A stretch of DNA of 64,000 nucleotides from Staphylococcus condimenti (GTDB lineage Bacteria > Bacillota > Bacilli > Staphylococcales > Staphylococcaceae), in contig NZ_CP015114.1 of assembly GCF_001618885.1 (NCBI RefSeq), forward strand, positions 2,356,001 through 2,420,000, read 5' to 3'. How positions within the stretch are numbered: position 1 is the first letter of the stretch; each line of letters opens with the position of its first letter. Shown here one piece after another: positions 18,173 to 27,780 of the stretch. The notes under the pieces were generated by a model, which searched no databases, was not told where the DNA came from, and saw nothing but the letters and a program-made list of their open reading frames with translations. The position numbers were made by a program, and so were the translations under genes.

Positions 18173-19348
18173 ATGCTGACATCAATGAAATCAAAATTCG
18201 ACACTTTATTTAATACGCAACCAGAAGTCGCTGCCTTTACACCAGGACGAATCAATTTAATTGGAGAACATACAGACTACAATGGTGGTTATGTTTTTCC
18301 TGCAGCCATTGAACTTGGCACATATGGTTTAGCAAGTAAGAGAAACGATAGAAAAATTTGCCTGTATTCAAATAATTTTGAGTCAACAGGAACAATTGAA
18401 TTTTCACTAGATGAATTACAGTTCGATGCAGCGCATAGTTGGGCAAATTATCCAAAAGGAATGGTCAAGTATTTAAAAGAATTAGACTATAAAATAGATA
18501 CGGGATTCAACATATTAATAGAAGGAAATATACCGAATGGTGCGAGTTTATCATCATCAGCATCTATTGAAATTTTGATGGGATGGTTATTGAAATCGCT
18601 CTTTAATTTAGAAGTTGATAGATTAGAATTGATTCATCTTGGTCGTAAAGTTGAAAATCATTTTATCGGTGTGAATTCTGGGATTATGGACCAATTCATC
18701 GTTGGTATGGGACGCAAAGACCAAGCAATACTTTTAGATACTGCCACATTAGACTATCATTATGTGCCAACTGAATTCGGAGACTATGTTATATCGATAA
18801 TGAATACAAATAAACGTCGCGAGTTAGCAGAATCTAAATATAATGAAAGACTAGAAGAATGTCAGAAAGCCCTTGCCTTATTACAACATGAATTAGAAGT
18901 TGATGCCTTGGGACATATAGATGCGGCTACTTTTGAAAAGTATGCTTATTTAATAAAAGACAATGTATTATTGCGTCGTGCACGTCATGCGATAACTGAA
19001 AATGCACGTGTTAAAAAAGCTTATGATGCTTTGAATCGAAAAGATTTCATAGAATTCGGTAAGTTATTGAATGCTTCCCACGCTTCGTTAAAAGAAGATT
19101 ATGAAGTAACTGGAATAGAATTGGATACTCTAGCAGAAACAGCTCAACAAGTAGAAGGCGTACTAGGTGCACGTATGACTGGCGCAGGCTTTGCTGGTTG
19201 TGCAATTGCGTTAGTCCATAAAGACCGCATTAAAAATTTAGAACAAGAAGTAACTGAAAATTATACAAAGAAGATTGGATATGAACCATCATTTTACCAC
19301 GTTAATATTGGTGATGGCGTGAAGAGTTTAGATATCAAGGAAGGATGA
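18173..19348 (+). CDS. galK: Galactokinase
   Basis: The 391-residue GHMP kinase phosphorylates galactose to galactose-1-phosphate. It carries the galactokinase signature GRINLIGEHTDY (residues 25-36), the ATP loop GASLSSSASIE and a C-terminal MTGAGFAGCAIAL motif. GAGAGGGG lies 8 bp upstream of the ATG. First enzyme of the Leloir pathway encoded by this operon; the galE reading frame begins at its stop. Confidence 0.96.
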   Translation: MLTSMKSKFDTLFNTQPEVAAFTPGRINLIGEHTDYNGGYVFPAAIELGTYGLASKRNDRKICLYSNNFESTGTIEFSLDELQFDAAHSWANYPKGMVKYLKELDYKIDTGFNILIEGNIPNGASLSSSASIEILMGWLLKSLFNLEVDRLELIHLGRKVENHFIGVNSGIMDQFIVGMGRKDQAILLDTATLDYHYVPTEFGDYVISIMNTNKRRELAESKYNERLEECQKALALLQHELEVDALGHIDAATFEKYAYLIKDNVLLRRARHAITENARVKKAYDALNRKDFIEFGKLLNASHASLKEDYEVTGIELDTLAETAQQVEGVLGARMTGAGFAGCAIALVHKDRIKNLEQEVTENYTKKIGYEPSFYHVNIGDGVKSLDIKEG

Positions 19349-19353
19349 AGGAA

Positions 19354-20343
19354 ATGTCAGTTTTAGTATTAGGTGGAGCAGGATACATCGGCAGTCATGC
19401 TGCTGATCAACTTATAGAACAAGGTTACGACGTAGCAGTCGTAGATAACCTTGGCACAGGCCATCGTCAAGCTGTACCAGAAGCAGCACGTTTTTATGAA
19501 GGAGATATTCGAGATAAAGCATTTTTGAATGATGTTTTTGAACAAGAAAAAGTGGAAGGCGTCTTTCATTTTTGCGCGTATTCTTTAGTAGGAGAATCAG
19601 TTGAGAAGCCTTTAGAATATTTTAATAATAACGTTTATGGCATGCAGGTATTATTAGAAGTAATGAAAGCGCATAATGTAAACGAAATTATCTTTTCTTC
19701 TACAGCAGCAGTTTATGGAGAACCAGAAACTATTCCGATTCAAGAAGATGCGCCAAAAGCACCAACGAATCCATATGGTGAAAGCAAACTTATGATGGAA
19801 AAAATGATGCATTGGTGCCACAACGCATATGGTGTGAACTATGCTGCGTTACGTTATTTTAATGTTGCAGGCGCGAAAGAAGACGGAAGTATCGGTGAAG
19901 ATCATAATCCTGAAACGCACTTGATTCCAATCGTACTGCAAGCTGCTTTAGGACAACGTGATGCCATCACTATTTTCGGCACAGATTATGATACAGAAGA
20001 TGGCTCATGTGTTCGCGATTATTTACATGTTACAGATTTGATTGCAGCACATATTTTAGCATATCAATATTTAAAAGACGGTGGAGAAAGCGGTGCGTTT
20101 AATTTAGGAAGCAGCCAAGGATATTCAGTGATAGAAATTGTAGAAGCTGCACGTAAAGCAACCGGTATAGATATCAAAGCAGAAATTGGCGAAAGACGTG
20201 CAGGTGATCCGAGTAAACTAGTAGCATCTAGTGATAAAGCGCAGCGTGTACTTGGATGGAAACCTAAACATGATGATATCCATGAGATTATTGAAACAGC
20301 ATGGAACTGGCATCAATCACATCCGAACGGATATTCAAATTAA
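19354..20343 (+). CDS. galE: UDP-glucose 4-epimerase
   Basis: An extended SDR enzyme of 329 residues that interconverts UDP-galactose and UDP-glucose. It has the NAD-binding GGAGYIGSHA motif at the amino end, the catalytic FSSTAAVYG serine/threonine region and the YGESK motif. I prefer the ATG at 19354 (9 bp after AAGGAAGG) over the in-frame ATG at 19345, which overlaps the galK stop and touches the ribosome binding site. Third member of galRKET. Confidence 0.95.
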   Translation: MSVLVLGGAGYIGSHAADQLIEQGYDVAVVDNLGTGHRQAVPEAARFYEGDIRDKAFLNDVFEQEKVEGVFHFCAYSLVGESVEKPLEYFNNNVYGMQVLLEVMKAHNVNEIIFSSTAAVYGEPETIPIQEDAPKAPTNPYGESKLMMEKMMHWCHNAYGVNYAALRYFNVAGAKEDGSIGEDHNPETHLIPIVLQAALGQRDAITIFGTDYDTEDGSCVRDYLHVTDLIAAHILAYQYLKDGGESGAFNLGSSQGYSVIEIVEAARKATGIDIKAEIGERRAGDPSKLVASSDKAQRVLGWKPKHDDIHEIIETAWNWHQSHPNGYSN

Positions 20344-20360
20344 TTACAGGGGGCACTATT

Positions 20361-21857
20361 ATGAAATTGAATCGGCAATACGTCAATCGATTTATTGACG
20401 ATGCAATACAATATGGTGATTATGATAAAGAAGATGCTTATTATCTTCAAAATTTAATTTTAGAGATTACCAAGGCTGAAAGTATTGATGAAACTAAAGA
20501 TAATAAAGCATTAAATAATTCAACTTCGAATGAGATTGCTCAATTTTGGATTCAACAAATGATTCAAAATGGTTTGCTTGAAGATGTTATTTATCAAAAA
20601 GAAATTGTTGAAACAAAGTTACTAGATTTAATTACACCGAAACCTTCAACAATTAATCGTAAATTTTGGGAACTATATGAATCGCATCCAGAGAAAGCAA
20701 CAGATTATTTCTATCAAATCTGTAAACGTAACCATTATGTAAAAGAAGATGCTATTGCTAAAAACATACATTATTACACTGGAACTGAATATGGTGATTT
20801 AGAAATTACTATCAATTTATCTAAGCCTGAAAAAGATGCTAAAGAAATCGCAAAAGCACGTGAAGCAAAACAATCGAGTTATCCAGCTAATGCGTTATGT
20901 ATGGAAAATGAAGGTTTTGTCGGATCTGTTACTCAAGCAGCACGCCGTAATCATCGTATTGTGAGGTTGGATTTAAATCATCAACCGTGGGGTTTTCAAT
21001 TTTCTCCATATGCTTATTTCCCTGAACATAGTATTGTGTTATCAGAAGCCCATGAACCTATGAAAATCGAGAGACAAACATTCAGCAATCTTTTAAAATT
21101 TGTACAGAAATTCCCGCACTATTTTGCAGGTTCTAATGCTGATTTGCCTATCGTAGGTGGTTCTATTCTTTCTCATCACCATTACCAAACCGGCCGTCAT
21201 ACTTTCCCAATGGATCATGCACCTGAAATGAAACAATTCAAAATGGACCAATTTCATGGTGTGCGCGCATCGGTATTAAAATGGCCGATGAGTGTTATAC
21301 GATTGAGAGGAAATAATATTGATGAATTGACGGAAGCGGCAAACCATATCTTTGAAACCTGGATATCTTACAGTGATGAATCATTAGAAATCAGAGCATA
21401 TAGTCAAGAGGGCACACGACATCATACAGTAACCCCAATTGCACGTTTCAATCAAACAGCTAATGAATATGAAATAGATTTAGTTTTAAGAGATAATCAA
21501 ACATCAACGCAATATCCAGATGGTATCTTTCATCCTCACAAAGATGTTCATCATATTAAAAAAGAAAATATTGGTTTAATTGAAGTAATGGGGACGGCTA
21601 TTTTACCTGGAAGATTAAAACAAGAACTTCAAGAAGTAGAACGTTATGTTCTTGGTGATACAAATGCTGACCCAGTTTCACATAAAAAATGGGCAGATGA
21701 AATGAAAGAAAAATATAATTTCAATAATGAAAATGCCAAAAATATAATTCATCAAGAAGTAGGAAGAATTTTTAAGCGTGTATTAGAAGATTCTGGTGTA
21801 TTTAAACAAAGCATCGAAGGTCAAAAAGGGTTTGAAAAATTCATACAAACACTGTGA
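20361..21857 (+). CDS. galT: Galactose-1-phosphate uridylyltransferase (Firmicutes type 2)
   Basis: The 498-residue enzyme exchanges UMP between UDP-glucose and galactose-1-phosphate. The length and the GGSILSHHHYQTGRH segment are those of the Gram-positive GalT type, which is longer than the E. coli HPH-type enzyme. The start is ATG 20361, preceded by AGGGGGC; the frame is open to 20301 inside galE. It is followed by a clear terminator and completes the Leloir set. Confidence 0.93.
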   Translation: MKLNRQYVNRFIDDAIQYGDYDKEDAYYLQNLILEITKAESIDETKDNKALNNSTSNEIAQFWIQQMIQNGLLEDVIYQKEIVETKLLDLITPKPSTINRKFWELYESHPEKATDYFYQICKRNHYVKEDAIAKNIHYYTGTEYGDLEITINLSKPEKDAKEIAKAREAKQSSYPANALCMENEGFVGSVTQAARRNHRIVRLDLNHQPWGFQFSPYAYFPEHSIVLSEAHEPMKIERQTFSNLLKFVQKFPHYFAGSNADLPIVGGSILSHHHYQTGRHTFPMDHAPEMKQFKMDQFHGVRASVLKWPMSVIRLRGNNIDELTEAANHIFETWISYSDESLEIRAYSQEGTRHHTVTPIARFNQTANEYEIDLVLRDNQTSTQYPDGIFHPHKDVHHIKKENIGLIEVMGTAILPGRLKQELQEVERYVLGDTNADPVSHKKWADEMKEKYNFNNENAKNIIHQEVGRIFKRVLEDSGVFKQSIEGQKGFEKFIQTL

Positions 21858-21880
21858 AGTCGGCTTTGCCGGCTTTTTTT
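21857..21880 (+). terminator. Terminator of the gal operon
   Basis: AAGTCGGC - TTT - GCCGGCTT followed by a T run, starting at the last base of the galT stop codon. Confidence 0.88.
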
Positions 21881-22016
21881 ATTGCAAAAACACTAAAAGA
21901 TAAATACCTGTTAATCTTTGCAGTAAAAATACTAAATAGTTTTTTAATATATCATGAAATTTATTGAAGTTAGGGGTATAATCAAAATTGAAACTAGTAT
22001 TTTAGGAGGCTTTGTA

Positions 22017-22802
22017 ATGAAAATTAAGCATTTTTTAATTGTATTAGTAGCGATTTGTTTAGTGTTAGCAGGTTGTTCTAATTCAGACAACGGAGAGAAA
22101 AAAGATAGTAAAAAGTCTGACAGCAATGACAAAAAACAAGAATTGCACATTTCAGCAGCAGCGAGTTTAACGGACGTATCTAAAGACTTAGAAAAAGAAT
22201 TTAAAAAAGACCACCCAGATGCTAAAATTACATTTAACTATGGTGGTTCTGGAGCTTTAAGACAACAAATTGAAAAAGGTGCTCCAGTTGATGTATTTAT
22301 GTCAGCAAATACAAAAGACGTTGATGCATTGAAAGACAAGAAAAAAGCACATGATACTTATAACTATGCTAAAAACAAATTAGTACTTATCGGTGAAAAA
22401 GATTCAGATCTTAAATCTGTTAAAGATTTAAAAGATGGTCAAAAATTAGCTATTGGAGAAGCTAAATCAGTACCAGCTGGTAAATATGCAACTCAATACT
22501 TACAAGACAATGGTTTATACGATGGTGTTAAAGACAAATTAGTTTATGCTAAAGACGTCCGTCAGGTATTGAACTATGTTGAAAAAGGAAATGCTCAATT
22601 AGGATTTGTTTATAAAACAGATTTATATCCAGACAAAACTAAAAATGACAAAGTAAGAGAAATCGAACAAGTCGAATTGAAAAAACCAATCGTTTATGAA
22701 GCAGGTGCAACATCTGATAGTAAATCAGCAAAAGATTGGATGAAATTCCTAAAAACGGATAAAGCTAAAAAAATCATGAAAGAATATAAATTCGAAAACT
22801 AG
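22017..22802 (+). CDS. modA: Molybdate ABC transporter substrate-binding lipoprotein
   Basis: A 261-residue lipoprotein with signal sequence and lipobox LAGC (Cys20), a Lys/Asp-rich spacer and the ModA signature HISAAASLTDVSKDL with NYGGSGALRQQIEKGAPVD further on. It binds molybdate outside the membrane. I use ATG 22017, after TTAGGAGG, not the upstream ATG 21954. A TATAAT at 21977-21982 is the likely -10 box. First gene of modABC, ahead of the cofactor biosynthesis cluster. Confidence 0.94.
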   Translation: MKIKHFLIVLVAICLVLAGCSNSDNGEKKDSKKSDSNDKKQELHISAAASLTDVSKDLEKEFKKDHPDAKITFNYGGSGALRQQIEKGAPVDVFMSANTKDVDALKDKKKAHDTYNYAKNKLVLIGEKDSDLKSVKDLKDGQKLAIGEAKSVPAGKYATQYLQDNGLYDGVKDKLVYAKDVRQVLNYVEKGNAQLGFVYKTDLYPDKTKNDKVREIEQVELKKPIVYEAGATSDSKSAKDWMKFLKTDKAKKIMKEYKFEN

Positions 22803-22813
22803 GAGGAACATAA

Positions 22814-23485
22814 ATGCCTGATTTAACGCCATTTTGGATATCTATAAAAGTGGCTGTAATCAGCACGATTATCGTTTCGATACTGGGCATTATTATATCC
22901 AGACTTTTATATCGTTATCGAGGACGCATAGTAACTCTTCTAGAAAGTATCATTATACTGCCGATTGTTCTGCCGCCGACAGTAATGGGGTTCTTACTCT
23001 TAATCGTATTTTCTCCAAGAAGTCCGGTAGGTTCATTTTTCGCAAATGTTCTACATATGCCGGTAGTGTTTACATTGACGGGCGCTGTAATAGCGTCCGT
23101 TGTTGTAAGTTTCCCATTAATGTACCAGCATACAATACAAGGATTTCGAGGGATTAACAATAAAATGTTAAATACTGCACGTACTATGGGAGCAAGTGAG
23201 AATAAAATATTCTTTCGTTTGATTTTACCTTTATCTAAACGTTCTATTTTATCAGGAATTATGATGGCATTTGCAAGAGCAATTGGGGAATTCGGTGCAA
23301 CACTCATGGTTGCAGGTTACATTCCGAATAAAACTAACACTCTACCATTGGAAATTTATTTCTTAGTAGAACAAGGAAAAGAAAATGAAGCATGGTTATG
23401 GGTATTGGTACTCGTCGCTTTTGCAATTACAGTTATCGGTACAATTAATATGATTAACCGTGATAAATATTTGGAGGTGGACTAA
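22814..23485 (+). CDS. modB: Molybdate ABC transporter permease
   Basis: The 223-residue inner-membrane permease has about five membrane segments and the EAA-type loop NTARTMGASENKIFFRLILPLS (residues about 118-139), which contacts the ATPase. It forms the membrane channel of ModABC. It follows modA by 11 bp with AGGAGG, and its stop codon abuts the modC ATG. Confidence 0.94.
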   Translation: MPDLTPFWISIKVAVISTIIVSILGIIISRLLYRYRGRIVTLLESIIILPIVLPPTVMGFLLLIVFSPRSPVGSFFANVLHMPVVFTLTGAVIASVVVSFPLMYQHTIQGFRGINNKMLNTARTMGASENKIFFRLILPLSKRSILSGIMMAFARAIGEFGATLMVAGYIPNKTNTLPLEIYFLVEQGKENEAWLWVLVLVAFAITVIGTINMINRDKYLEVD

Positions 23486-24094
23486 ATGCTTACCATCCAA
23501 ATTGAATATCAACTGCGTGATCATTTTATTCAACTAGATATTAATGACGATCAACCGAAAATTTATGCAATCAGGGGACCATCTGGTATCGGCAAAACCA
23601 CTGTGCTGAATATGATTGCAGGATTGCGTAAAGCAGACCGAGCATACATTAAGATGGATGATCATTTATTAACAGATACTGAACACGATGTGAATGTTAA
23701 AATTCAAGAACGCGGTATCGGATATCTGTTCCAAGATTATCAGCTCTTTCCAAATATGACAGTCATGCAGAATATTACTTTTATGGCCAAACCCTCAGAA
23801 CATATAGATGAACTGATGCGTCAATTGAATATTGTGCATTTAACTAAACAATATCCTGCACGTTTATCAGGAGGAGAATCTCAGCGTGTAGCACTTGCTA
23901 GAGCATTGAGCACACGGCCTGATATCCTGCTTTTAGACGAGCCTTTTTCAAGTTTAGATGATGCTACGAAAGAAGAAAGTATGCATTTAGTTAAAAGAAT
24001 GTTTGATGATTGGCAGATTCCAATTATTTTCGTTACACATTCAAACTATGAAGCTGAGCAGCTTGCAGATGAGATTATTACAATAGGTTCATAG
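23486..24094 (+). CDS. modC: Molybdate ABC transporter ATPase (short form)
   Basis: An ATPase of 202 residues with Walker A GPSGIGKTT (31-39), signature LSGGESQ (127-133), Walker B ILLLDEP (147-153) and the switch His185. It consists of the nucleotide-binding domain only; the C-terminal molybdate-binding TOBE domain of E. coli ModC is absent. It starts directly after the modB stop with GGAGGTGG upstream. Powers molybdate uptake. Confidence 0.92.
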   Translation: MLTIQIEYQLRDHFIQLDINDDQPKIYAIRGPSGIGKTTVLNMIAGLRKADRAYIKMDDHLLTDTEHDVNVKIQERGIGYLFQDYQLFPNMTVMQNITFMAKPSEHIDELMRQLNIVHLTKQYPARLSGGESQRVALARALSTRPDILLLDEPFSSLDDATKEESMHLVKRMFDDWQIPIIFVTHSNYEAEQLADEIITIGS

Positions 24095-24108
24095 CTACTT
24101 TGAAACAT

Positions 24109-24151
24109 AACCCGACATCGTACTGAAAAATTCAGTACATGTCGGGTTTAA
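24109..24151 (+). terminator. Terminator of modABC
   Basis: A long stem (ACCCGACAT-GTACTGAA pairing with TTCAGTAC-TGTCGGGT) around a small loop ends in TTTAAT. It separates modABC from moeB. Confidence 0.8.
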
Positions 24152-24179
24152 TGTGTCCTTAAAAAAGGAGTTCGGAAAA

Positions 24180-24208
24180 TTGTGTCGTTCTCAGAATCAT
24201 CATATAAT
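24180..24208 (+). promoter_or_regulatory. Promoter of moeB
   Basis: TTGTGT at 24180-24185 and a consensus TATAAT at 24203-24208 are separated by 17 bp, 34 bp upstream of the moeB start. Confidence 0.6.
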
Positions 24209-24241
24209 GAAAGTAATGTATTTTAGAAAGGATAAAAAAAT

Positions 24242-25243
24242 ATGAATGAACGCTATTCACGACAAATATTATTTAAAAATATTGGAGTGGAAGGTCAAGA
24301 AAAAATATCGCAAAAGCACGTCTTGATTATCGGCATGGGAGCCTTAGGGACACACCTTGCTGATGGTTTAGTACGCGCTGGGGTGCGTAAATTGACTATC
24401 GTTGATCGTGATTATATTGAATTCAGCAATCTGCAGCGGCAAACAATGTATACAGAACAAGACGCTGAAGAAGCATTGCCTAAAGTAATTGCTGCAAAAG
24501 AAAGATTAACGGAAATACGAAGTGATATTGAAATTGATGCATATATCGAACAAGTAAATGCGCCATTTTTAGAAGAACATGCACAACATGTGGATTTAAT
24601 ATTAGATGCAACAGATAACTTTGATACGCGTTTATTGGTAAATGATTTTGCGTATAAATATAATATACCTTGGATATATGGAGGCGTCGTACAAAGTACG
24701 TATATAGAAGCGGCTTTTATTCCAGGTCAAACACCTTGTTTTAATTGTGTGATGCCACAATTGCCAGTCATTAATATGACTTGTGATACAGTAGGCGTCA
24801 TACAACCAGCTGTTACAATGACAACAAGTTTGCAGTTAAGAGATGCTTTGAAAATACTGACAGACACATCCTTTACACCTAAATTAACTTATGGTGACAT
24901 ATGGGAAGGTACACATTATACATTCGGTTTCAGCCGAATGTTTGATTCCGCTTGTACGACTTGCGGACCGAATCCGACGTATCCTCATTTACATCAAACC
25001 GATCAGCAATATGCAACATTATGCGGAAGAGATACAGTACAATATAGTAATGAGAATATTACCCAGGAAATGTTGAAGCAATATTTAGATGCTCATCATA
25101 TTCATTATCATGCGAATCCCTATATGCTTCGCTTTGAATTTAATGGACATCGTATTGTAAGTTTTTCAGGTGGAAGAATGTTAATTCATGGGATGACAAA
25201 GCCGACTGAGGCTATTAAATTAATGAATCAACTGTTAGGCTAG
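24242..25243 (+). CDS. moeB: Molybdopterin-synthase adenylyltransferase MoeB
   Basis: A ThiF/MoeB-family E1-like enzyme of 333 residues. It has the nucleotide loop GMGALGTHLAD (residues about 31-41), the arginine finger ERYSRQ near the start, LDATDNFDTR, and two CxxC pairs (PCFNCVMP and ACTTCGP) for structural zinc. It adenylates the C-terminal glycine of MoaD. There is no rhodanese domain; the last 70 residues have no motif I recognise. ThiF is an alternative in principle, but the context is molybdopterin synthesis. Confidence 0.88.
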   Translation: MNERYSRQILFKNIGVEGQEKISQKHVLIIGMGALGTHLADGLVRAGVRKLTIVDRDYIEFSNLQRQTMYTEQDAEEALPKVIAAKERLTEIRSDIEIDAYIEQVNAPFLEEHAQHVDLILDATDNFDTRLLVNDFAYKYNIPWIYGGVVQSTYIEAAFIPGQTPCFNCVMPQLPVINMTCDTVGVIQPAVTMTTSLQLRDALKILTDTSFTPKLTYGDIWEGTHYTFGFSRMFDSACTTCGPNPTYPHLHQTDQQYATLCGRDTVQYSNENITQEMLKQYLDAHHIHYHANPYMLRFEFNGHRIVSFSGGRMLIHGMTKPTEAIKLMNQLLG

Positions 25244-25274
25244 AAGTAGATTATAAATAACGGAGGTCAATCGA

Positions 25275-25787
25275 ATGACAAAAAACGAACATGTAAACGT
25301 TAAGCTAGATAGAGATATTCAATGTGCAGTGTTGACTGTATCAGATACGAGAACACCAGAAACAGATAAAGGCGGCAACTTAGCAAAAGAATTATTGTCT
25401 GAAATCAATGTAGAAATTAAACCAGAGCATTATGCAATTGTAAAAGATGATAAACAAGCGATTACAGAGCAATTACAACAATGGTTGGCTGAAGATGTAG
25501 ATGTCATTGTCACAACAGGGGGTACAGGTATCGCACAACGTGATGTTACTATTGAAGCTGTAACACCATTGCTTACAAAACAAATTGAAGGCTTCGGTGA
25601 ATTATTCAGATATTTAAGTTATGCAGAAGATGTCGGTACACGTGCATTACTTTCACGTGCAGTAGCAGGTACAGTCGGAGAACAGCTTATTTTCTCAGTA
25701 CCAGGTTCAACTGGCGCAGTGAAACTTGCATTAAATAAACTCATCAAACCAGAATTAAACCATTTAATTCATGAATTGACGAAATAA
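25275..25787 (+). CDS. moaB: Molybdopterin adenylyltransferase MoaB
   Basis: The 170-residue protein is of the MogA/MoaB type, with the [14 protein letters not shown] segment near the amino end and the molybdopterin-binding [14 protein letters not shown] motif at residues about 80-93. It adenylates molybdopterin before metal insertion by MoeA. AACGGAGG lies upstream. It follows moeB by 31 bp and is probably in the same transcript. Confidence 0.92.
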   Translation: MTKNEHVNVKLDRDIQCAVLTVSDTRTPETDKGGNLAKELLSEINVEIKPEHYAIVKDDKQAITEQLQQWLAEDVDVIVTTGGTGIAQRDVTIEAVTPLLTKQIEGFGELFRYLSYAEDVGTRALLSRAVAGTVGEQLIFSVPGSTGAVKLALNKLIKPELNHLIHELTK

Positions 25788-25851
25788 ATCATCCTTATAG
25801 ACGATTATCAAATCAAGGATGAGATTTATAATTAATATATGATACGAAAAA

Positions 25852-25919
25852 ACGGAATCATTGAGCGGACATTTTATCTTAAATAAAAAATGTTGCTGCT
25901 CAACAATTCCGTATTTTGT
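25852..25919. terminator. Bidirectional terminator between moaB and moaC
   Basis: A long, bulged hairpin with base stem ACGGAAT/ATTCCGT (25852-25858 and 25906-25912) and inner TTGAGC/GCTCAA pairs is bounded by six A on the left and ATTTTGTT on the right. It lies between convergent genes. Confidence 0.65.
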
Positions 25920-25970
25920 TCTGTTTAAATTAAATAACTCAGAACGGGTATATAATTTAAATAAAGAATA

Positions 25971-26456
25971 TTATTTAGATTCTCGGCGATAGTCGCCAGA
26001 TTTGCCGCCGGATTTAGTTAGAAGATATGTTTCTCCGATGACCATCCCTTTATCTAAAGCTTTGGTCATATCATAAACCGTTAAAGCAGTAGCGGAAGCA
26101 GCAGTCAAGGCTTCCATCTCTACTCCGGTTTTACCAGATGTTGAAACAGTAGCTTCAATGTTTAATGTATAAGAAGATGTTGTATCCCATTCGAAGGCAA
26201 TATCGATACCAGTAAGTGAGAGCGGATGGCACATTGGAATAATCGTGGATGTATTTTTGGCAGCCATAATTCCAGCAATCTGTGCAGTGTTCAGCACATT
26301 ACCTTTCTTATTTGTATGATCGACAATTTGCTGATAAATATCTTGATTGACGGTAATACTTGAATGAGCGGTAGCAGTACGTTTCGTAATTTCTTTTTCA
26401 GAAACATCTACCATTTTCGCATTACCTTGTTCGTTGATATGAGTAAATTCAGACAT
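25971..26456 (-). CDS. moaC: Cyclic pyranopterin monophosphate synthase MoaC
   Basis: The 161-residue MoaC converts the MoaA product into cyclic pyranopterin monophosphate. Family marks are the [15 protein letters not shown] segment around residue 75, the [22 protein letters not shown] motif and the C-terminal KSGGKSG. It is the only gene of the cluster on the minus strand and is divergent from moeA across 64 bp. AGGAGG precedes the ATG. Confidence 0.95.
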   Translation of the reverse strand: MSEFTHINEQGNAKMVDVSEKEITKRTATAHSSITVNQDIYQQIVDHTNKKGNVLNTAQIAGIMAAKNTSTIIPMCHPLSLTGIDIAFEWDTTSSYTLNIEATVSTSGKTGVEMEALTAASATALTVYDMTKALDKGMVIGETYLLTKSGGKSGDYRRESK

Positions 26457-26520
26457 GCTATTCCTCCTCGCTTAAATAATTATAGCACGAATTAAATTGA
26501 ATGTTAGGAGCAGATAAATT

Positions 26521-27780
26521 ATGCCAGTTGAAAAAAGAAATCCAATATCAGTTAGAGAAGCTATCAAGCGTGTAGTTGAACAAGATATTGAAACTGAAGT
26601 ACAAAATGTGCCTTTAAATAAAAGTTTAGGTTATGTACTAGCAGAAGATATTGTAGCAACTTATGAAATTCCAAGATTCAATAAATCACCTTATGATGGA
26701 TTTGCTTTGAGAAGTGAAGATACAGTTGGTGCAAGCGGAGATAATCGTATTGAATTTGAAGTGATTGATCACATCGGTGCAGGTTCTGTTTCAGATAAAA
26801 CTGTAGGTCCTAATCAAGCTGTTCGAATCATGACAGGTGCAGAAGTTCCAGCAGGTGCAGATGCTGTGGTTATGCTAGAACAAACAAAAGAAGGCGACCA
26901 TACATTTACAATCCGTAAAGCATTTTCTCACAATGAAAATGTGTCTTTAAAAGGTGAGGAAACAGAAGTTGGCGATGTTGTATTGAAAAAAGGACAACGT
27001 ATTAATGCCGGCGGTATTGCAGTGCTTGCAACATTCGGCTACACAGAAGTTCCAGTTCGTAAATTACCTTCTGCTGCAATTATCGCAACAGGCAGTGAAT
27101 TATTAGATGTCGGTGATGAATTAGAACCAGGTAAAATTCGTAATTCTAACGGACCTATGATTGAAGGCTTATTAAATCAATTTGGTTTAGATGGCGAAGT
27201 TTATAAAATTCAAGAAGACGACTTAGAAAGCAGTATTGCTGTCGTAAAACAAGCAATGGAAACACATGATATGGTCATTACGACTGGCGGTGTTTCAGTA
27301 GGTGATTTTGATTACCTTCCTGAAATATACAAAGCTTTAGATGCTGAAGTATTATTCAACAAAGTACAAATGAGACCAGGCAGTGTTACAACTGTAGCGG
27401 TTGCACAAGGTAAATATTTATTTGGTTTATCAGGAAATCCATCAGCTTGTTATACAGGTTTCCAATTATTTGTTAAAACAGGCGTATTGAATATGATGGG
27501 TGCTAATGAAAAATTCCCTCAAGTTGTGAAAGCAACTTTAATGGAAGATTTCAAAAAAGCCAACCCATTCACACGTTTTATTAGATCAAAAGCTACTTTA
27601 AATGGAATGGAAGCTACAGTTGTACCTTCAGGATTTAATAAATCAGGAGCCGTTGTAGCCATTGCACACAGTAATTCAATGGTGATGTTGCCAAGTGGTA
27701 CAAGAGGATTCCATGCAGGTAATATAGTAGATGTGATTTTAACAGAAACAGATGTATTTGAAGAGGAACTATTACTATGA
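26521..27780 (+). CDS. moeA: Molybdopterin molybdenumtransferase MoeA
   Basis: A 419-residue enzyme that inserts molybdate into adenylated molybdopterin. It shows the FNKSPYDGFALRSED N-terminal motif, the IMTGAEVPAGADAVVMLEQ segment, the MoCF domain TTGGVSVGDFDYLP and the GLSGNPSACYTGF motif before the C-terminal beta barrel. It starts the rightward operon moeA-mobB-moaE-moaD-mobA and overlaps mobB by four bases. Confidence 0.95.
   Translation: MPVEKRNPISVREAIKRVVEQDIETEVQNVPLNKSLGYVLAEDIVATYEIPRFNKSPYDGFALRSEDTVGASGDNRIEFEVIDHIGAGSVSDKTVGPNQAVRIMTGAEVPAGADAVVMLEQTKEGDHTFTIRKAFSHNENVSLKGEETEVGDVVLKKGQRINAGGIAVLATFGYTEVPVRKLPSAAIIATGSELLDVGDELEPGKIRNSNGPMIEGLLNQFGLDGEVYKIQEDDLESSIAVVKQAMETHDMVITTGGVSVGDFDYLPEIYKALDAEVLFNKVQMRPGSVTTVAVAQGKYLFGLSGNPSACYTGFQLFVKTGVLNMMGANEKFPQVVKATLMEDFKKANPFTRFIRSKATLNGMEATVVPSGFNKSGAVVAIAHSNSMVMLPSGTRGFHAGNIVDVILTETDVFEEELLL

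Noticed and set aside
24242..25243. Reading the gene as thiF (thiamine synthesis)
   Set aside because: The protein family alone allows it, but the gene lies among molybdopterin genes and moaD needs a partner adenylyltransferase; moeB is the better call.
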